From IMG/VR virus record IMGVR_UViG_3300023179_000637, positions 1 to 20,021 of that record: a DNA stretch of 20,021 bases, one strand, 5' to 3'. The stretch comes from a virus. The number at the start of each line of letters is the position of its first letter. The stretch's first letter is position 1. Below, piece after piece: positions 1 to 7,249 of the stretch. The translations under genes were made by a program, and so were the position numbers. The notes beneath the pieces were generated by a model. That model searched no databases. It saw nothing but the letters and a program-made list of their open reading frames with translations, and was not told where the DNA came from.

Positions 1-2
1 TA

Positions 3-182
3 TCAGATGTTGTTTTGATTTGCATTGATTCTTTCTCTCAGCCATAAGATGGAGCAACGTATATGAAACAAAGCTTCTTCTGCGTGATTTAAAGCTATGT
101 CAATGTCTCCGATGTTTACATTTTCATACACGCGCTTGAGTTCATTGTGCGTGTTAAACAGATGTTTGCTGATGTCGTTCAT
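3..182 (-). CDS. small helical phage protein, unknown function
   Basis: A 59-codon ORF, last leftward gene in the window. It starts at an ATG preceded by GGAAACAGTT, a usable SD site, and ends at a TGA at positions 3-5. The protein looks all-helical, with many charged and Asn residues, a central NHAEEALFHIRCSILWLRE stretch and no transmembrane segment. It lies 9 bp from the stop of the gene upstream, as expected for an operon. No family recognised. Support is the SD site, spacing and position in a tight co-directional series. Confidence 0.6.
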   Translation of the reverse strand: MNDISKHLFNTHNELKRVYENVNIGDIDIALNHAEEALFHIRCSILWLRERINANQNNI

Positions 183-191
183 AACTGTTTC

Positions 192-392
192 CTAAAAAGG
201 GGCTAGGTCAACGTCTTCAAGTTTATCTTCACGATAAACTTTAACATCCTTGCGTTTAACTATAATGTAGTCAGGGAACGGCCATCCGTCCGTTCGGGGA
301 ACCCTAACTAAGAGTTCACCCGACCGTGATTCCTTAACAAAGTAGCCGATCTGACCAGTCTTTTTAAGAACGACCTTGTCGAGCATTTTCAA
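192..392 (-). CDS. small unknown protein, likely TTG start
   Basis: 66 aa, basic in its N-terminal half, probably a small beta-rich domain (LLVRVPRTDGWPFPDYIIVKRKDVKVY). No family recognised. Two starts are possible: TTG at 390-392 or ATG at 384-386. The TTG is preceded by GAAGG at a spacing of 6, while the ATG would have its SD 12 nt away, so the TTG start is preferred. It overlaps the 3' end of the winged-helix gene by 29 nt, suggesting translational coupling. The C-terminus is acidic (EDKLEDVDLAPF). Confidence 0.6.
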   Translation of the reverse strand: MKMLDKVVLKKTGQIGYFVKESRSGELLVRVPRTDGWPFPDYIIVKRKDVKVYREDKLEDVDLAPF

Positions 393-750
393 GAGCTGCC
401 TTCAAACGTGCTCTGACTGCGTCTAACACGTAGACTTTATTGACAGCTTCATTTAACTCGTCGGTCGCCAACTCAATTTCTTTTTCAAGAAAAGACTTAA
501 CAGAAGGGGCAGCTATAGCCTTAGAAACAGGCTTGGGATCAAAAGCCTCTGTCTCATCAACAGTCACAGGGATTTTAGAAACCGCATACAAAACCCCATC
601 TTTGACCACAGCGCCAGTGGACATTAGACGATCTAAAACTTTATATAAAGTTCCGGGTCTAACACCTAAAGACTTAGCAATCTGTGCGGCCTTGGTTGGG
701 CCTTTGCCTAACATCTTAACTACTTTATCATCATACTTAGGTTTACGCAT
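364..750 (-). CDS. winged-helix DNA-binding protein
   Basis: 128 aa. Residues about 5-58 read as a winged helix-turn-helix: a basic first helix, then AAQIAKSLGVRPGTLYKVLD as the helix-turn-helix pair, RLMSTGAVV, and a short beta wing (DGVLYAV). This resembles MarR/IclR-type or phage replication-organiser wHTH domains. Residues about 60-85 are a Pro/Ala/Ser-rich linker, and 88-125 form a charged helix that could dimerise. The ATG has an AAAGGA SD at spacing 7. It overlaps the nuclease gene by 8 nt, so the two are probably translated together. Likely a transcriptional regulator or DNA-binding accessory protein; its target is unknown. Confidence 0.7.
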   Translation of the reverse strand: MRKPKYDDKVVKMLGKGPTKAAQIAKSLGVRPGTLYKVLDRLMSTGAVVKDGVLYAVSKIPVTVDETEAFDPKPVSKAIAAPSVKSFLEKEIELATDELNEAVNKVYVLDAVRARLKAALENARQGRS

Positions 751-1042
751 TTGAAAATCCTTTCAAGTAACTAACTAAATGAACTACATTATCTTCATTG
801 ATAAGTAGACTGACTCCACCGCATCTTTCAATGCGGTCAAGGTTATCAAGCTGAAGTGCCGTGGGCTTTCCTTTACCGGCCTTGCACTCCACCCCAATAA
901 ATCTTCCGTTAAAACATATAAGAAAATCAGGTACGCCGGAGCGCCCGTACCCGCCCGTGACAGGCATGACGTAATACGCCCCAACGTATTCTAAAGCTTC
1001 CTTGACTTTCTTCTTTACTTTTGACTCAGGTGTCGTCGCCAA
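743..1042 (-). CDS. VRR-NUC domain nuclease (Holliday-junction resolvase-like)
   Basis: 99 aa, the normal length of a stand-alone phage VRR-NUC protein (PD-(D/E)XK superfamily). Visible motifs are the N-terminal E6, G36-V-P-D39, the catalytic E52-C-K54 of the ExK motif in FIGVECKAG, and Q64 in the following helix, then a Gly-Gly turn (CGGVSLL) before the last strand. Such proteins cut branched or flapped DNA during phage replication, recombination or repair. The start is a TTG with GGAGG at spacing 7. The first in-frame ATG (codon 26) would remove E6 and the first helix, so the TTG start is firm. It overlaps both neighbours, which places it in the leftward operon. Confidence 0.85.
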   Translation of the reverse strand: MATTPESKVKKKVKEALEYVGAYYVMPVTGGYGRSGVPDFLICFNGRFIGVECKAGKGKPTALQLDNLDRIERCGGVSLLINEDNVVHLVSYLKGFSNA

Positions 1043-1500
1043 AAGAATTCCTCCAAAAAAGGCAAAGTAGGTTCTGTCGGTGCAAGCACATACCTACCAT
1101 GACCTTTGTTATAGACTCTGTACTCCATCAAACCTAACTCATTATATTGGTCTCCTTTCAGATTAGTCAAGTCTTTTGTTGGCAAAATTACGATAAAAAG
1201 TTCTTTCGTCACGTACCAACCGATCTCACAAAAATTACTATCCGGCGGGTAGTCGTACGCATGGGTGAACGTAGGCATTCCAGTAGGATCATCAGGCACT
1301 TTCTGCCCTGCCTTAATCATAGTGATTAAGGCTCTGATGTTATCAGGCAGACTCTCCTCACTGAATATTCTTACCATCCTGTCGCCAACATAGACTTCGT
1401 ACTTTTTGTTGATGAATGCCACAGGCACACGGTGATGGCTCTCCAATGTGGCATGGCGTATGGGTGCAAGCTTGGTACGAAAGTCAGTTGGATCTCTCAT
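1015..1500 (-). CDS. unknown phage protein, 161 aa
   Basis: 161 aa, soluble, mixed alpha/beta, with aromatic and Pro-rich stretches (HAYDYPPDSNFCEIGWYV, LPFLEEFFWRRHL). No family recognised. The start is the ATG at 1498-1500, preceded by AAAGGGG at spacing 7. A TTG six codons upstream extends the frame but overlaps that SD and was rejected. Its first 17 nt overlap the 3' end of the upstream gene and its end overlaps the nuclease gene by 28 nt, so it is a tightly coupled member of the operon. It may serve with the two unknown genes upstream of it. Confidence 0.7.
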   Translation of the reverse strand: MRDPTDFRTKLAPIRHATLESHHRVPVAFINKKYEVYVGDRMVRIFSEESLPDNIRALITMIKAGQKVPDDPTGMPTFTHAYDYPPDSNFCEIGWYVTKELFIVILPTKDLTNLKGDQYNELGLMEYRVYNKGHGRYVLAPTEPTLPFLEEFFWRRHLSQK

Positions 1501-2440
1501 CTGATGGCCCCTTTGCAATAGCTGTGAAATAGTCCCTATATCCGTCAGACGAATCGTATCGGGTGACTACGTCACTTTCTTGGTAGAAGTCATCACTGTT
1601 AACTAAGAACCTATTGAGCGGGCCGTTTTCGATACCCCAAGGTCTGTTATTTGTAATTCTTTTCTCATTTGCAAGTTCCCACATCTTAAACATAGACAAG
1701 GCTTCGTCAGGCAAGTCGTCTACATCCTTCACGATACGCCAGTCATCCACAGGCACATGAAAGTCTTCAATTTTGCCGTTGATGTTATGCTTAACTTTCT
1801 TCATCTCAGCAAAGATTGTTGGCGATGAACTAGAAGTGTACAGTAGATAGATGTTCTCGAAACACGTTAAACGCTCTCTATACGCGGCAATGTTTCTATC
1901 CACTTTGTAAAGCTCTTGCCGATATTCGGCCATCTTATCGTAGACCTCTTGCGACAAAATATTTCCATCTATGTGATGTAGCGCAAGATTTGTAAGCTCG
2001 TGATCTCTCAGATATAAACTCGGTCTGTGGTCAACTTTCATAGCACTGTTAGCCGCAGACATTATGCGTGCATAGATTTTGTTTAAATTACCTTTTAGTT
2101 CATGTATGGACGGTCTGGTTGTAGGTATCTCTTTCCTCAATATCTTGACCATAACTTTAAGCGAAGTGGATAGTCGCAGATTCCTGCAAGCCCGCTCTTT
2201 CTTGATCTTGTCGTGCTTCAGACCGTAGACCGTGCAGCTTTTTGAATTTATGGTTGCCTCCGCAATACCAAAGTACAAGCCGTTAGGGTAAATTAATGAC
2301 ACCTTCCCCTTCTCCATTACTTTGTACGGATACACGCCGTAGACTACGTGTAATTCTTTGACCAAATCCTGAAGTCCTACTGTGGTTTTTACTGTGTCAA
2401 CTGCTTCTTGGTTCAATACAAGTTTGAATACATCATCCAT
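1484..2440 (-). CDS. unknown phage protein, 318 aa (cassette with MoxR/VWA genes)
   Basis: 318 aa, soluble, no signal peptide or membrane segment. The N-terminal 130 residues look alpha/beta (KVSLIYPNGLYFGIAEATI). Residues about 110-240 are mostly helical and include IYARIMSAANSAMK and MAEYRQELYKVDRNIAAYRERL. The C-terminal third is acidic. No family recognised. The ATG has AGGAG at spacing 7 and lies only 2 bp after the stop of the next unknown gene. The weak resemblance of IYARIMSAANSAMK to FKAARAFIMAANMETLR in the neighbour hints at distant paralogy. Its place directly after the VWA gene suggests a role with the MoxR-VWA pair, but that is inference. Confidence 0.7.
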   Translation of the reverse strand: MDDVFKLVLNQEAVDTVKTTVGLQDLVKELHVVYGVYPYKVMEKGKVSLIYPNGLYFGIAEATINSKSCTVYGLKHDKIKKERACRNLRLSTSLKVMVKILRKEIPTTRPSIHELKGNLNKIYARIMSAANSAMKVDHRPSLYLRDHELTNLALHHIDGNILSQEVYDKMAEYRQELYKVDRNIAAYRERLTCFENIYLLYTSSSSPTIFAEMKKVKHNINGKIEDFHVPVDDWRIVKDVDDLPDEALSMFKMWELANEKRITNNRPWGIENGPLNRFLVNSDDFYQESDVVTRYDSSDGYRDYFTAIAKGPSDERSN

Positions 2441-2442
2441 GA

Positions 2443-3342
2443 TTATGCTCCTGTGTGCTTAACTATTTTGAATCCCCAGTTGCCAGTCGGCAGACGCTCT
2501 CCGGCTTGTAGGTATCGGGTTTTGAAGGGTTTCTCTTCCAAATATATACCTTCCAGAATTTTCTTTTTAGCTCTGTCAAACCATGTAGTTTTTTGCTCCT
2601 CTAAAACATTGTTTAAATAACTAACTGCGCTGTTTCTGAATGAACGAACAGTAAGTTCTTTCCATATATAACTGACAAACTTCTCATATATATCTCTCTC
2701 GTACACTGATTTTATGTTGTGAGAGTCTTGCCGCAGAGTTTCCATATTTGCAGCCATGATGAAAGCTCGTGCGGCCTTGAACTCATCTTCGTACTTGCTA
2801 CGTAAAGCTTTAGTCAATTTCTTGTCAAGATAGGTTGCTTCAACGTAATGATTACTCGACGGATGCAATTCCAAAGTTTTGATGTTCACACGCAGACCAT
2901 CAAACACAATGTACTGAACGCTTCGGTCAGGCATTCTTGTATGAAAGTCTCTTTTGATGAGTACCATTCCACCTTCTCGTGAAAGCCTAGTTAGCCAAAA
3001 CGCATCAAACAAGCGATTCAATACATCCTGCTTGCAGTTGTAAGACGCCCAATTGCGTGTGTTAGTGAACTCGAAGGTATCGTCTGAATGCACGTATCCC
3101 ATAACAGTATTCTGATACTTGATCGTGACTGCTCCACCGTTACCCTCGTAGTAGTATCGCCTATCACTGTACCTACGCAGACCCAGCGGGTACTCCTTAC
3201 CCTGAGTACCGTTGTATGGTTTGTTGGCGACAACTACGTTCTGAGGATTTTTAGAGTAGTAACCAATCCGCTTCAAAGTTTCAAACATAGGCTTAATAAA
3301 ATCCGCGTAGCTCTTACGCGGATATATGTCGTAGAACATCAT
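2443..3342 (-). CDS. unknown phage protein, 299 aa (cassette with MoxR/VWA genes)
   Basis: 299 aa, soluble, Tyr/Arg-rich (LRRYSDRRYYYEGNGG), with an N-terminal part that looks alpha/beta and a helical middle (KLTKALRSKYEDEFKAARAF). No family recognised. The correct start is the ATG at 3340-3342, preceded by GGAG at spacing 7. A longer frame with 14 more residues exists, but the SD and the 1-bp gap to the VWA gene stop favour the shorter form. The order VWA gene, this gene, then the 318-aa gene, with 1-2 bp gaps, implies one polycistronic unit and perhaps a fixed stoichiometry. Function unknown. Confidence 0.7.
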   Translation of the reverse strand: MMFYDIYPRKSYADFIKPMFETLKRIGYYSKNPQNVVVANKPYNGTQGKEYPLGLRRYSDRRYYYEGNGGAVTIKYQNTVMGYVHSDDTFEFTNTRNWASYNCKQDVLNRLFDAFWLTRLSREGGMVLIKRDFHTRMPDRSVQYIVFDGLRVNIKTLELHPSSNHYVEATYLDKKLTKALRSKYEDEFKAARAFIMAANMETLRQDSHNIKSVYERDIYEKFVSYIWKELTVRSFRNSAVSYLNNVLEEQKTTWFDRAKKKILEGIYLEEKPFKTRYLQAGERLPTGNWGFKIVKHTGA

Positions 3343-3343
3343 G

Positions 3344-4600
3344 TTATTTCTCCATAAATACTTTCTTGCCGACAGGCACTTCAAGGTCTTTGTTATGCGT
3401 AATCATCCATAACAGCGGCGACTGATGCTTCCAATCAATACGTGACTCGACATGGCCGTCAGTAAAGATAATCACGCAGTCCACGTTCGCGTTCTTGCTA
3501 ATTAGGTATTCACTTACGCATGAAACTCTCGTTCCACCCCCACCAACCGGCTTGAGCATATGTTCTAGTCCGGCGTAGTTGCCTGAGAATACTTGTTCGC
3601 CATGAACGTGAGCATCCCACCAGACCACGCGAACTTTGTCGGGATTGACGCTTTCACAGATAGAGACCAGTTCTGTAGCAAACTCAGTCAGCTCTGCCGT
3701 ACCGATTGACCCGCTCGTGTCGATGGCAACAACTACATCCCCGATAGTCTCGCTGATGGCCGAGGGAATATAGATGTCGTTCGCAACCATCCTACGGTTG
3801 TATCTACGCCAAGAATATTCTTGCTTACCATTGCACGCGGCATTGACAAACTCAAGTAGTGCTTCCTTCCAATTAATCTTTGGGTTCAACAGCTCGTCGA
3901 TGCTGCGCGGCTTATCACCGCCCAAGATGCCAGCCAAGATACCGCCTTGACGCAGAGCACCGTCGATCTTTTCGGATACTTCTTTCTCGTCGTAGCCTGC
4001 ACCCGCTTCAATGTCATGCTCGTCAAAGTTCTTACGGTTCCTGATTGCTTCCTCGATGTTGGTTGGCGTGGGATCTGTCTGACCTTTAAGTTGCTTATCA
4101 CCTTGAAGTGAACCGCTATCTTGGCAGTCACCTTGCCCACCATCTTGGTCGCCTTCTTTCTCTTGCTTGTCTTTCTCTTTCTTCAGATAGTCAAATACCT
4201 GAACCACGTTCCAATTACGGAACATGGGATTCCAAAGCCAGCCTTCACCTATGAGAATGTCTGGGGTGTTCCAACGTACGATGATGTCATTGACGACAAA
4301 GTCTGCGGCCATGTTCGCAAGCACCCTATCCTCATTGAACAGCCGCTTGTAGTGTGTGATGTGACGCAGAAACTTGTGACCTACCTCGTGCATGACAGTC
4401 GCCCGTAGCAGTGGCTCATCGCATCTGGCAAGATAGTCTTCACCATAGACCACGTTGATACCGTCGGTGTACGCAGTGGGTACGCCTTTCTTTACTTCAC
4501 TCTTACCCATGACGATGATGCCTGAGAACAGCATCGTCTTCTCGTGCTTCATAAGAAACACATGGGCACGCTTTAGTCTTTCGAGCTGACTTTCTTTCAT
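3344..4600 (-). CDS. putative metallopeptidase fused to VWA-like domain (DUF2201-type)
   Basis: 418 aa. The N-terminal domain (about 1-135) carries a zincin-like H71-E-V-G-H75 motif (HExxH) and the downstream NMAADFVVND helix typical of the putative metallopeptidase part of DUF2201 proteins. Residues about 140-180 are a low-complexity Gly/Asp/Gln/Lys linker. Residues about 285-415 form a VWA-like domain with the MIDAS residues DTSGS (294-298), T357 after GGGG, and D381 in FTDGH. VWA proteins of this kind partner with MoxR-type AAA+ ATPases, and the ATPase gene is immediately upstream. ATG 4598-4600 has AGGAG at spacing 6; an upstream TTG was rejected. Probably an adaptor or chaperone component; protease activity is untested. 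Confidence 0.85.
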   Translation of the reverse strand: MKESQLERLKRAHVFLMKHEKTMLFSGIIVMGKSEVKKGVPTAYTDGINVVYGEDYLARCDEPLLRATVMHEVGHKFLRHITHYKRLFNEDRVLANMAADFVVNDIIVRWNTPDILIGEGWLWNPMFRNWNVVQVFDYLKKEKDKQEKEGDQDGGQGDCQDSGSLQGDKQLKGQTDPTPTNIEEAIRNRKNFDEHDIEAGAGYDEKEVSEKIDGALRQGGILAGILGGDKPRSIDELLNPKINWKEALLEFVNAACNGKQEYSWRRYNRRMVANDIYIPSAISETIGDVVVAIDTSGSIGTAELTEFATELVSICESVNPDKVRVVWWDAHVHGEQVFSGNYAGLEHMLKPVGGGGTRVSCVSEYLISKNANVDCVIIFTDGHVESRIDWKHQSPLLWMITHNKDLEVPVGKKVFMEK

Positions 4601-4617
4601 AGTTTTCTCCTGATAAA

Positions 4618-4634
4618 GAGGGGGCAATGCCCCC
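4618..4634 (-). terminator. hairpin between ATPase and VWA genes, weak terminator or attenuator
   Basis: On the minus strand the RNA forms GGGGGC-ATT-GCCCCC, a 6-bp all-GC stem, right after the ATPase stop codon. The tract that follows is TCTTTATC, not a run of U, and the VWA gene SD comes next. This is more likely a partial terminator, attenuator or stabilising stem that sets VWA versus ATPase levels than a full stop. Confidence 0.4.
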
Positions 4635-4642
4635 GTGAATTA

Positions 4643-5752
4643 CTAACCAAGTAAATGATGATTCTGAATAGCCCAATTCTTGACAGTCTCGTTGTAACGG
4701 CCAAGTCTTGCTTTATTAGATCTCATCAATAAGATGAACCACAAGGTCTGGATCTCAACCTGTTTGATACGATTGACAAACAATTGAAACTTGTTGAGCT
4801 TGTCCTGCGTGTCAATATGATCCAAGCCTTGGAACAACATCAACAGAAGCGGCGCAGTCTCGTCCTCGTCCGGCATCTCAATACCCTCTGGATTCTTGAT
4901 GATGTCATCAAACTTCTTGACCTTCTTCTCCATCTGGATAAATGCACTCATGTCCCGTGCGCCTCTCTCGCCGATAGTGCCAGCCAACAACGCAAGAGTC
5001 ATATCTTCCGGCAATTTTGCATTGACGATGGGATCGCACTTCTCCAATGAGCGAGGAGATACAAACGACAACATCGTAGAGCTTGGCCTGAAGATATATG
5101 GATTGTCATGTTGGTCAGAGTCAAGATACGACTTCATCATTCTCGGATACATCGCAACAGTTGCACGAATGATTGGATTGATGTTTCTCTCCGCAGCCCA
5201 CACCAGCCAGTCTCTCATGCTCGGCTTCTGCATACGTACGATAGTCAAGCGATTCGCGGTGTGAGCAGGCAGTACATCACCTACACCATCACTGCTATTG
5301 TTTGACGTAGCGAGGATATACGAACCTTTCGGAAGCGGCTCGTCACCAACAGTTTTCTCCAAATACATCCTAGTGAATATAGGCTGCAACAGCTTAGGTA
5401 CTTTCAACGCCTCATCAACCAAGATGACCTTGGGTCGTGGGTTAGTCATGTTGAACAAGCAAGAGATGTAGTAGTCCATACTCTTGGACGCATGATTTGG
5501 AATGGTTGCGGCCAAGTCCATCATCTCTTTGTTCGGGCCGTCGATGTAGATGTAGTCGTACTTGTCATCCTCGAAAGAGTCACCAACGTTGCGCCACTTG
5601 TCACCGAACATCTCAGCCAAACCACGGAGGATACTCGTCTTGCCACACCCAGGCTCGGATAAGACAAGGATAGTGTTCGTTGTACCGATAGCGGCGATTG
5701 CCTCAGTGGTTTGACTGATGGTCAATGTGGGATAAGTTGTAATAGCAGACAT
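4643..5752 (-). CDS. MoxR/CobS-type AAA+ ATPase
   Basis: 369 aa. Walker A is SEPGCGKTS (32-40), Walker B is VILVDEA (109-115), sensor 1 is ATSNNSSDG (148-156), and AHTANRLT (163-170) holds the likely arginine-finger region. The spacing and the sensor-1 NN pattern are those of MoxR/AAA_5 ATPases, which act as hexameric remodelling chaperones with a VWA partner (as CobS with CobT, or RavA with ViaA). The first Gly of classical GxxxxGKT is replaced by Ser, which is tolerated in this clade. The C-terminal 180 residues are helical. The ATG follows AAAGGT at spacing 8. The VWA gene lies 42 bp downstream and the DUF3150-like gene 36 bp upstream, forming a three-gene set. Confidence 0.88.
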   Translation of the reverse strand: MSAITTYPTLTISQTTEAIAAIGTTNTILVLSEPGCGKTSILRGLAEMFGDKWRNVGDSFEDDKYDYIYIDGPNKEMMDLAATIPNHASKSMDYYISCLFNMTNPRPKVILVDEALKVPKLLQPIFTRMYLEKTVGDEPLPKGSYILATSNNSSDGVGDVLPAHTANRLTIVRMQKPSMRDWLVWAAERNINPIIRATVAMYPRMMKSYLDSDQHDNPYIFRPSSTMLSFVSPRSLEKCDPIVNAKLPEDMTLALLAGTIGERGARDMSAFIQMEKKVKKFDDIIKNPEGIEMPDEDETAPLLLMLFQGLDHIDTQDKLNKFQLFVNRIKQVEIQTLWFILLMRSNKARLGRYNETVKNWAIQNHHLLG

Positions 5753-5788
5753 GGTTGTTTACCTTTTAATGGTTGAGTGAAACGTTAA

Positions 5789-6670
5789 TTAGATCTTCAT
5801 ACCAAACTTCGACAGAATGTCATCCATGCCATCTTTGACTGTCGCCTTAACAGCCTCGGAGTCACGGATATCTTCGGCGGTGTAGTCCGCAAGCACCTGT
5901 CGAGCTTGCTTGCGAATTGCCTCGATCTTTGGATCTTGGATAATGTTGAATGATGCAAGTGTGTCTATCAATTCTCTCGCACCTTCAATCGTAGATTGGT
6001 ATACTTTAGGTTTACGTTTACCTTCTTCCGGCTGCGAACAGGCGTGTGCGATTCTCTCGATGTAGTCAAGTAGTTGCTCGCATGCGCTAGTCATCACCTC
6101 GTGGATCTGATCGTTCGCTTGCTGTGAGTAGTAACCATTCAGATCATCTACAATTTCTTGAGCGATTGAACACCTAAAATCTGCAAGCGGCACAGGGGCA
6201 ATATGTAGTTTCATGCTGAAGCGATTCCGTACTTCTTCTGCTGATGGATACAGAGTCTGGTCAAACATAGTCCCCTGACTGAATGCCATCTGTGCAACGA
6301 TTGATGGGTAGTGGGTGCAAAAGTCATCGACAAGTCCCTCGTGTTCAGCCTTGTGGTCGTTGTACTCGGCCTTGACCTTCTCAAGTCGAGCCATAGGCAA
6401 CAGTCTCTGCGAGCCAGCCCAGTCAAAAGTTGGTTTCTTGAGCCAGTTGTACACACTCTGCCTATGGATGGTCAGCTTCTCGTGGCGTGGATCACCTGCC
6501 AAAAGGTTTTGGATGAAGCGGCCAGCCTTGGGGTCGGCATTCTTGGCAGTCGTGACCTCGTTGGAGACCTTGCGGTCTTGTCGTGTCGCTGACCAGACTT
6601 TCACCTCCACGTTAATCAGTACTGAAGATGAAGCAAGTGAAATAAGGTAATCAGGTTTCTTGAGTATCAT
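5789..6670 (-). CDS. DUF3150-like phage protein
   Basis: 293 aa, soluble, mostly helical. The N-terminal pattern VLINVEVKVWSATRQDRKVSNEV (about 17-39; W26 and the basic DRKV) resembles DUF3150 proteins, which I recall as being encoded beside MoxR/CobS-like ATPases and VWA proteins. Residues about 50-130 hold helices that suggest coiled-coil packing (KAEYNDHKAEHEGLVDDF). The C-terminus is helical and acidic/basic mixed. ATG 6668-6670 has AGGAG at spacing 7; a TTG ten codons upstream was rejected. The SD overlaps the stop codon of the 29-codon membrane ORF. Likely a partner or substrate adaptor of the ATPase. The family name is from memory and moderately certain. Confidence 0.6.
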   Translation of the reverse strand: MILKKPDYLISLASSSVLINVEVKVWSATRQDRKVSNEVTTAKNADPKAGRFIQNLLAGDPRHEKLTIHRQSVYNWLKKPTFDWAGSQRLLPMARLEKVKAEYNDHKAEHEGLVDDFCTHYPSIVAQMAFSQGTMFDQTLYPSAEEVRNRFSMKLHIAPVPLADFRCSIAQEIVDDLNGYYSQQANDQIHEVMTSACEQLLDYIERIAHACSQPEEGKRKPKVYQSTIEGARELIDTLASFNIIQDPKIEAIRKQARQVLADYTAEDIRDSEAVKATVKDGMDDILSKFGMKI

Positions 6671-6680
6671 GGTGTTTCTC

Positions 6681-6770
6681 CTAAAATGTAATAACGTCAA
6701 AAGTAAATAAAAGAACTAATGAAATGGCTGCGAATACCATTCCCCAACCAACTACAACATCAATGTTCAT
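6681..6770 (-). CDS. putative 29-aa single-pass membrane protein
   Basis: A 29-codon ORF fills the gap before the DUF3150-like gene. After MNID, residues about 5-28 are nearly all hydrophobic (VVVGWGMVFAAIS, then LVLLFTF), enough for one transmembrane helix. The ATG lies inside the last codons of the upstream gene (11-nt overlap), with GAGG 9 nt before it. Its TAG stop is fused to the SD of the next gene (TAGGAG). This is classic translational coupling and argues that the frame is used. Could be a small holin-like or membrane-anchor peptide; function unknown. Too short for normal gene callers. Confidence 0.5.
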   Translation of the reverse strand: MNIDVVVGWGMVFAAISLVLLFTFDVITF

Positions 6771-7017
6771 TTCTCTTTTCCTCTCTGGCATAGACTTGTT
6801 TTACAACGGTTGTGAACGCATTGATTGCTTGGAACTGAGTGTATCCTTCGACGCAGAAGGCAGATGCAACCAAGTTGGTCAGCACACACTGACCTACTTC
6901 TTTGTGAACATTATTTTTAGGATCGCTAAAGAATTGAGTTAACGAATCAGAAAGTTTGTTGCACTCCGCGTCGAACTCATCGTCTGACATTTCATGTCTG
7001 GGTGAATTGCTATTCAT
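6760..7017 (-). CDS. small unknown phage protein, 85 aa
   Basis: 85 aa, soluble and helical, acidic N-terminus (MSDDEFDAE), with two Cys residues in the middle. No family recognised. The ATG has AAGGAG at spacing 8. The start overlaps the end of the upstream gene by 8 nt and the end overlaps the 29-codon membrane ORF. The first codons coincide with a copy of the dispersed CGTGAATyGCTAA motif, so part of the N-terminal sequence may be shaped by that DNA or RNA signal. Confidence 0.65.
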   Translation of the reverse strand: MNSNSPRHEMSDDEFDAECNKLSDSLTQFFSDPKNNVHKEVGQCVLTNLVASAFCVEGYTQFQAINAFTTVVKQVYAREEKRNEH

Positions 7018-7249
7018 CTGTATCTCTCCTTAGTGAGGGGTGTGTCATCTTGCCTGCTCTGGTTTTCAGCATGGCATCGGCAATTGCGTAGGCTTCCCAC
7101 ACCATAGCTTCCATCGCATCCCCATGCCAATCTTCATACGTGTTATCCATAAACATCTCACGGGTGTGTGTCACAAGCGCAGGCAATATGTGCATGGCAA
7201 AGTAATCCCTCGCTGTTAATTCTGAAATTTTGCAGTCGTTTTCACTCAT
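7010..7249 (-). CDS. small phage protein with ELTARDYFAMHIL motif
   Basis: 79 aa. It combines an N-terminal LTARDYFAMHILPAL segment with a C-terminal AYAIADAMLKTR helix. This pairing is familiar from many small uncharacterised phage and prophage proteins (often LRDYFA...AYAIADAMLAAR), but no function is known. The ATG overlaps the upstream stop as ATGA (4 nt), with GAGG about 10 nt before it. Soluble, no signal peptide. A conserved accessory gene of temperate or environmental phages; confident as a gene, not as to role. Confidence 0.75.
   Translation of the reverse strand: MSENDCKISELTARDYFAMHILPALVTHTREMFMDNTYEDWHGDAMEAMVWEAYAIADAMLKTRAGKMTHPSLRRDTDE

Noticed and set aside
440-754. Rightward 104-codon ORF
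   Set aside because: Opposite-strand shadow of the winged-helix gene, which has an SD, an HTH and coupling to its neighbours.
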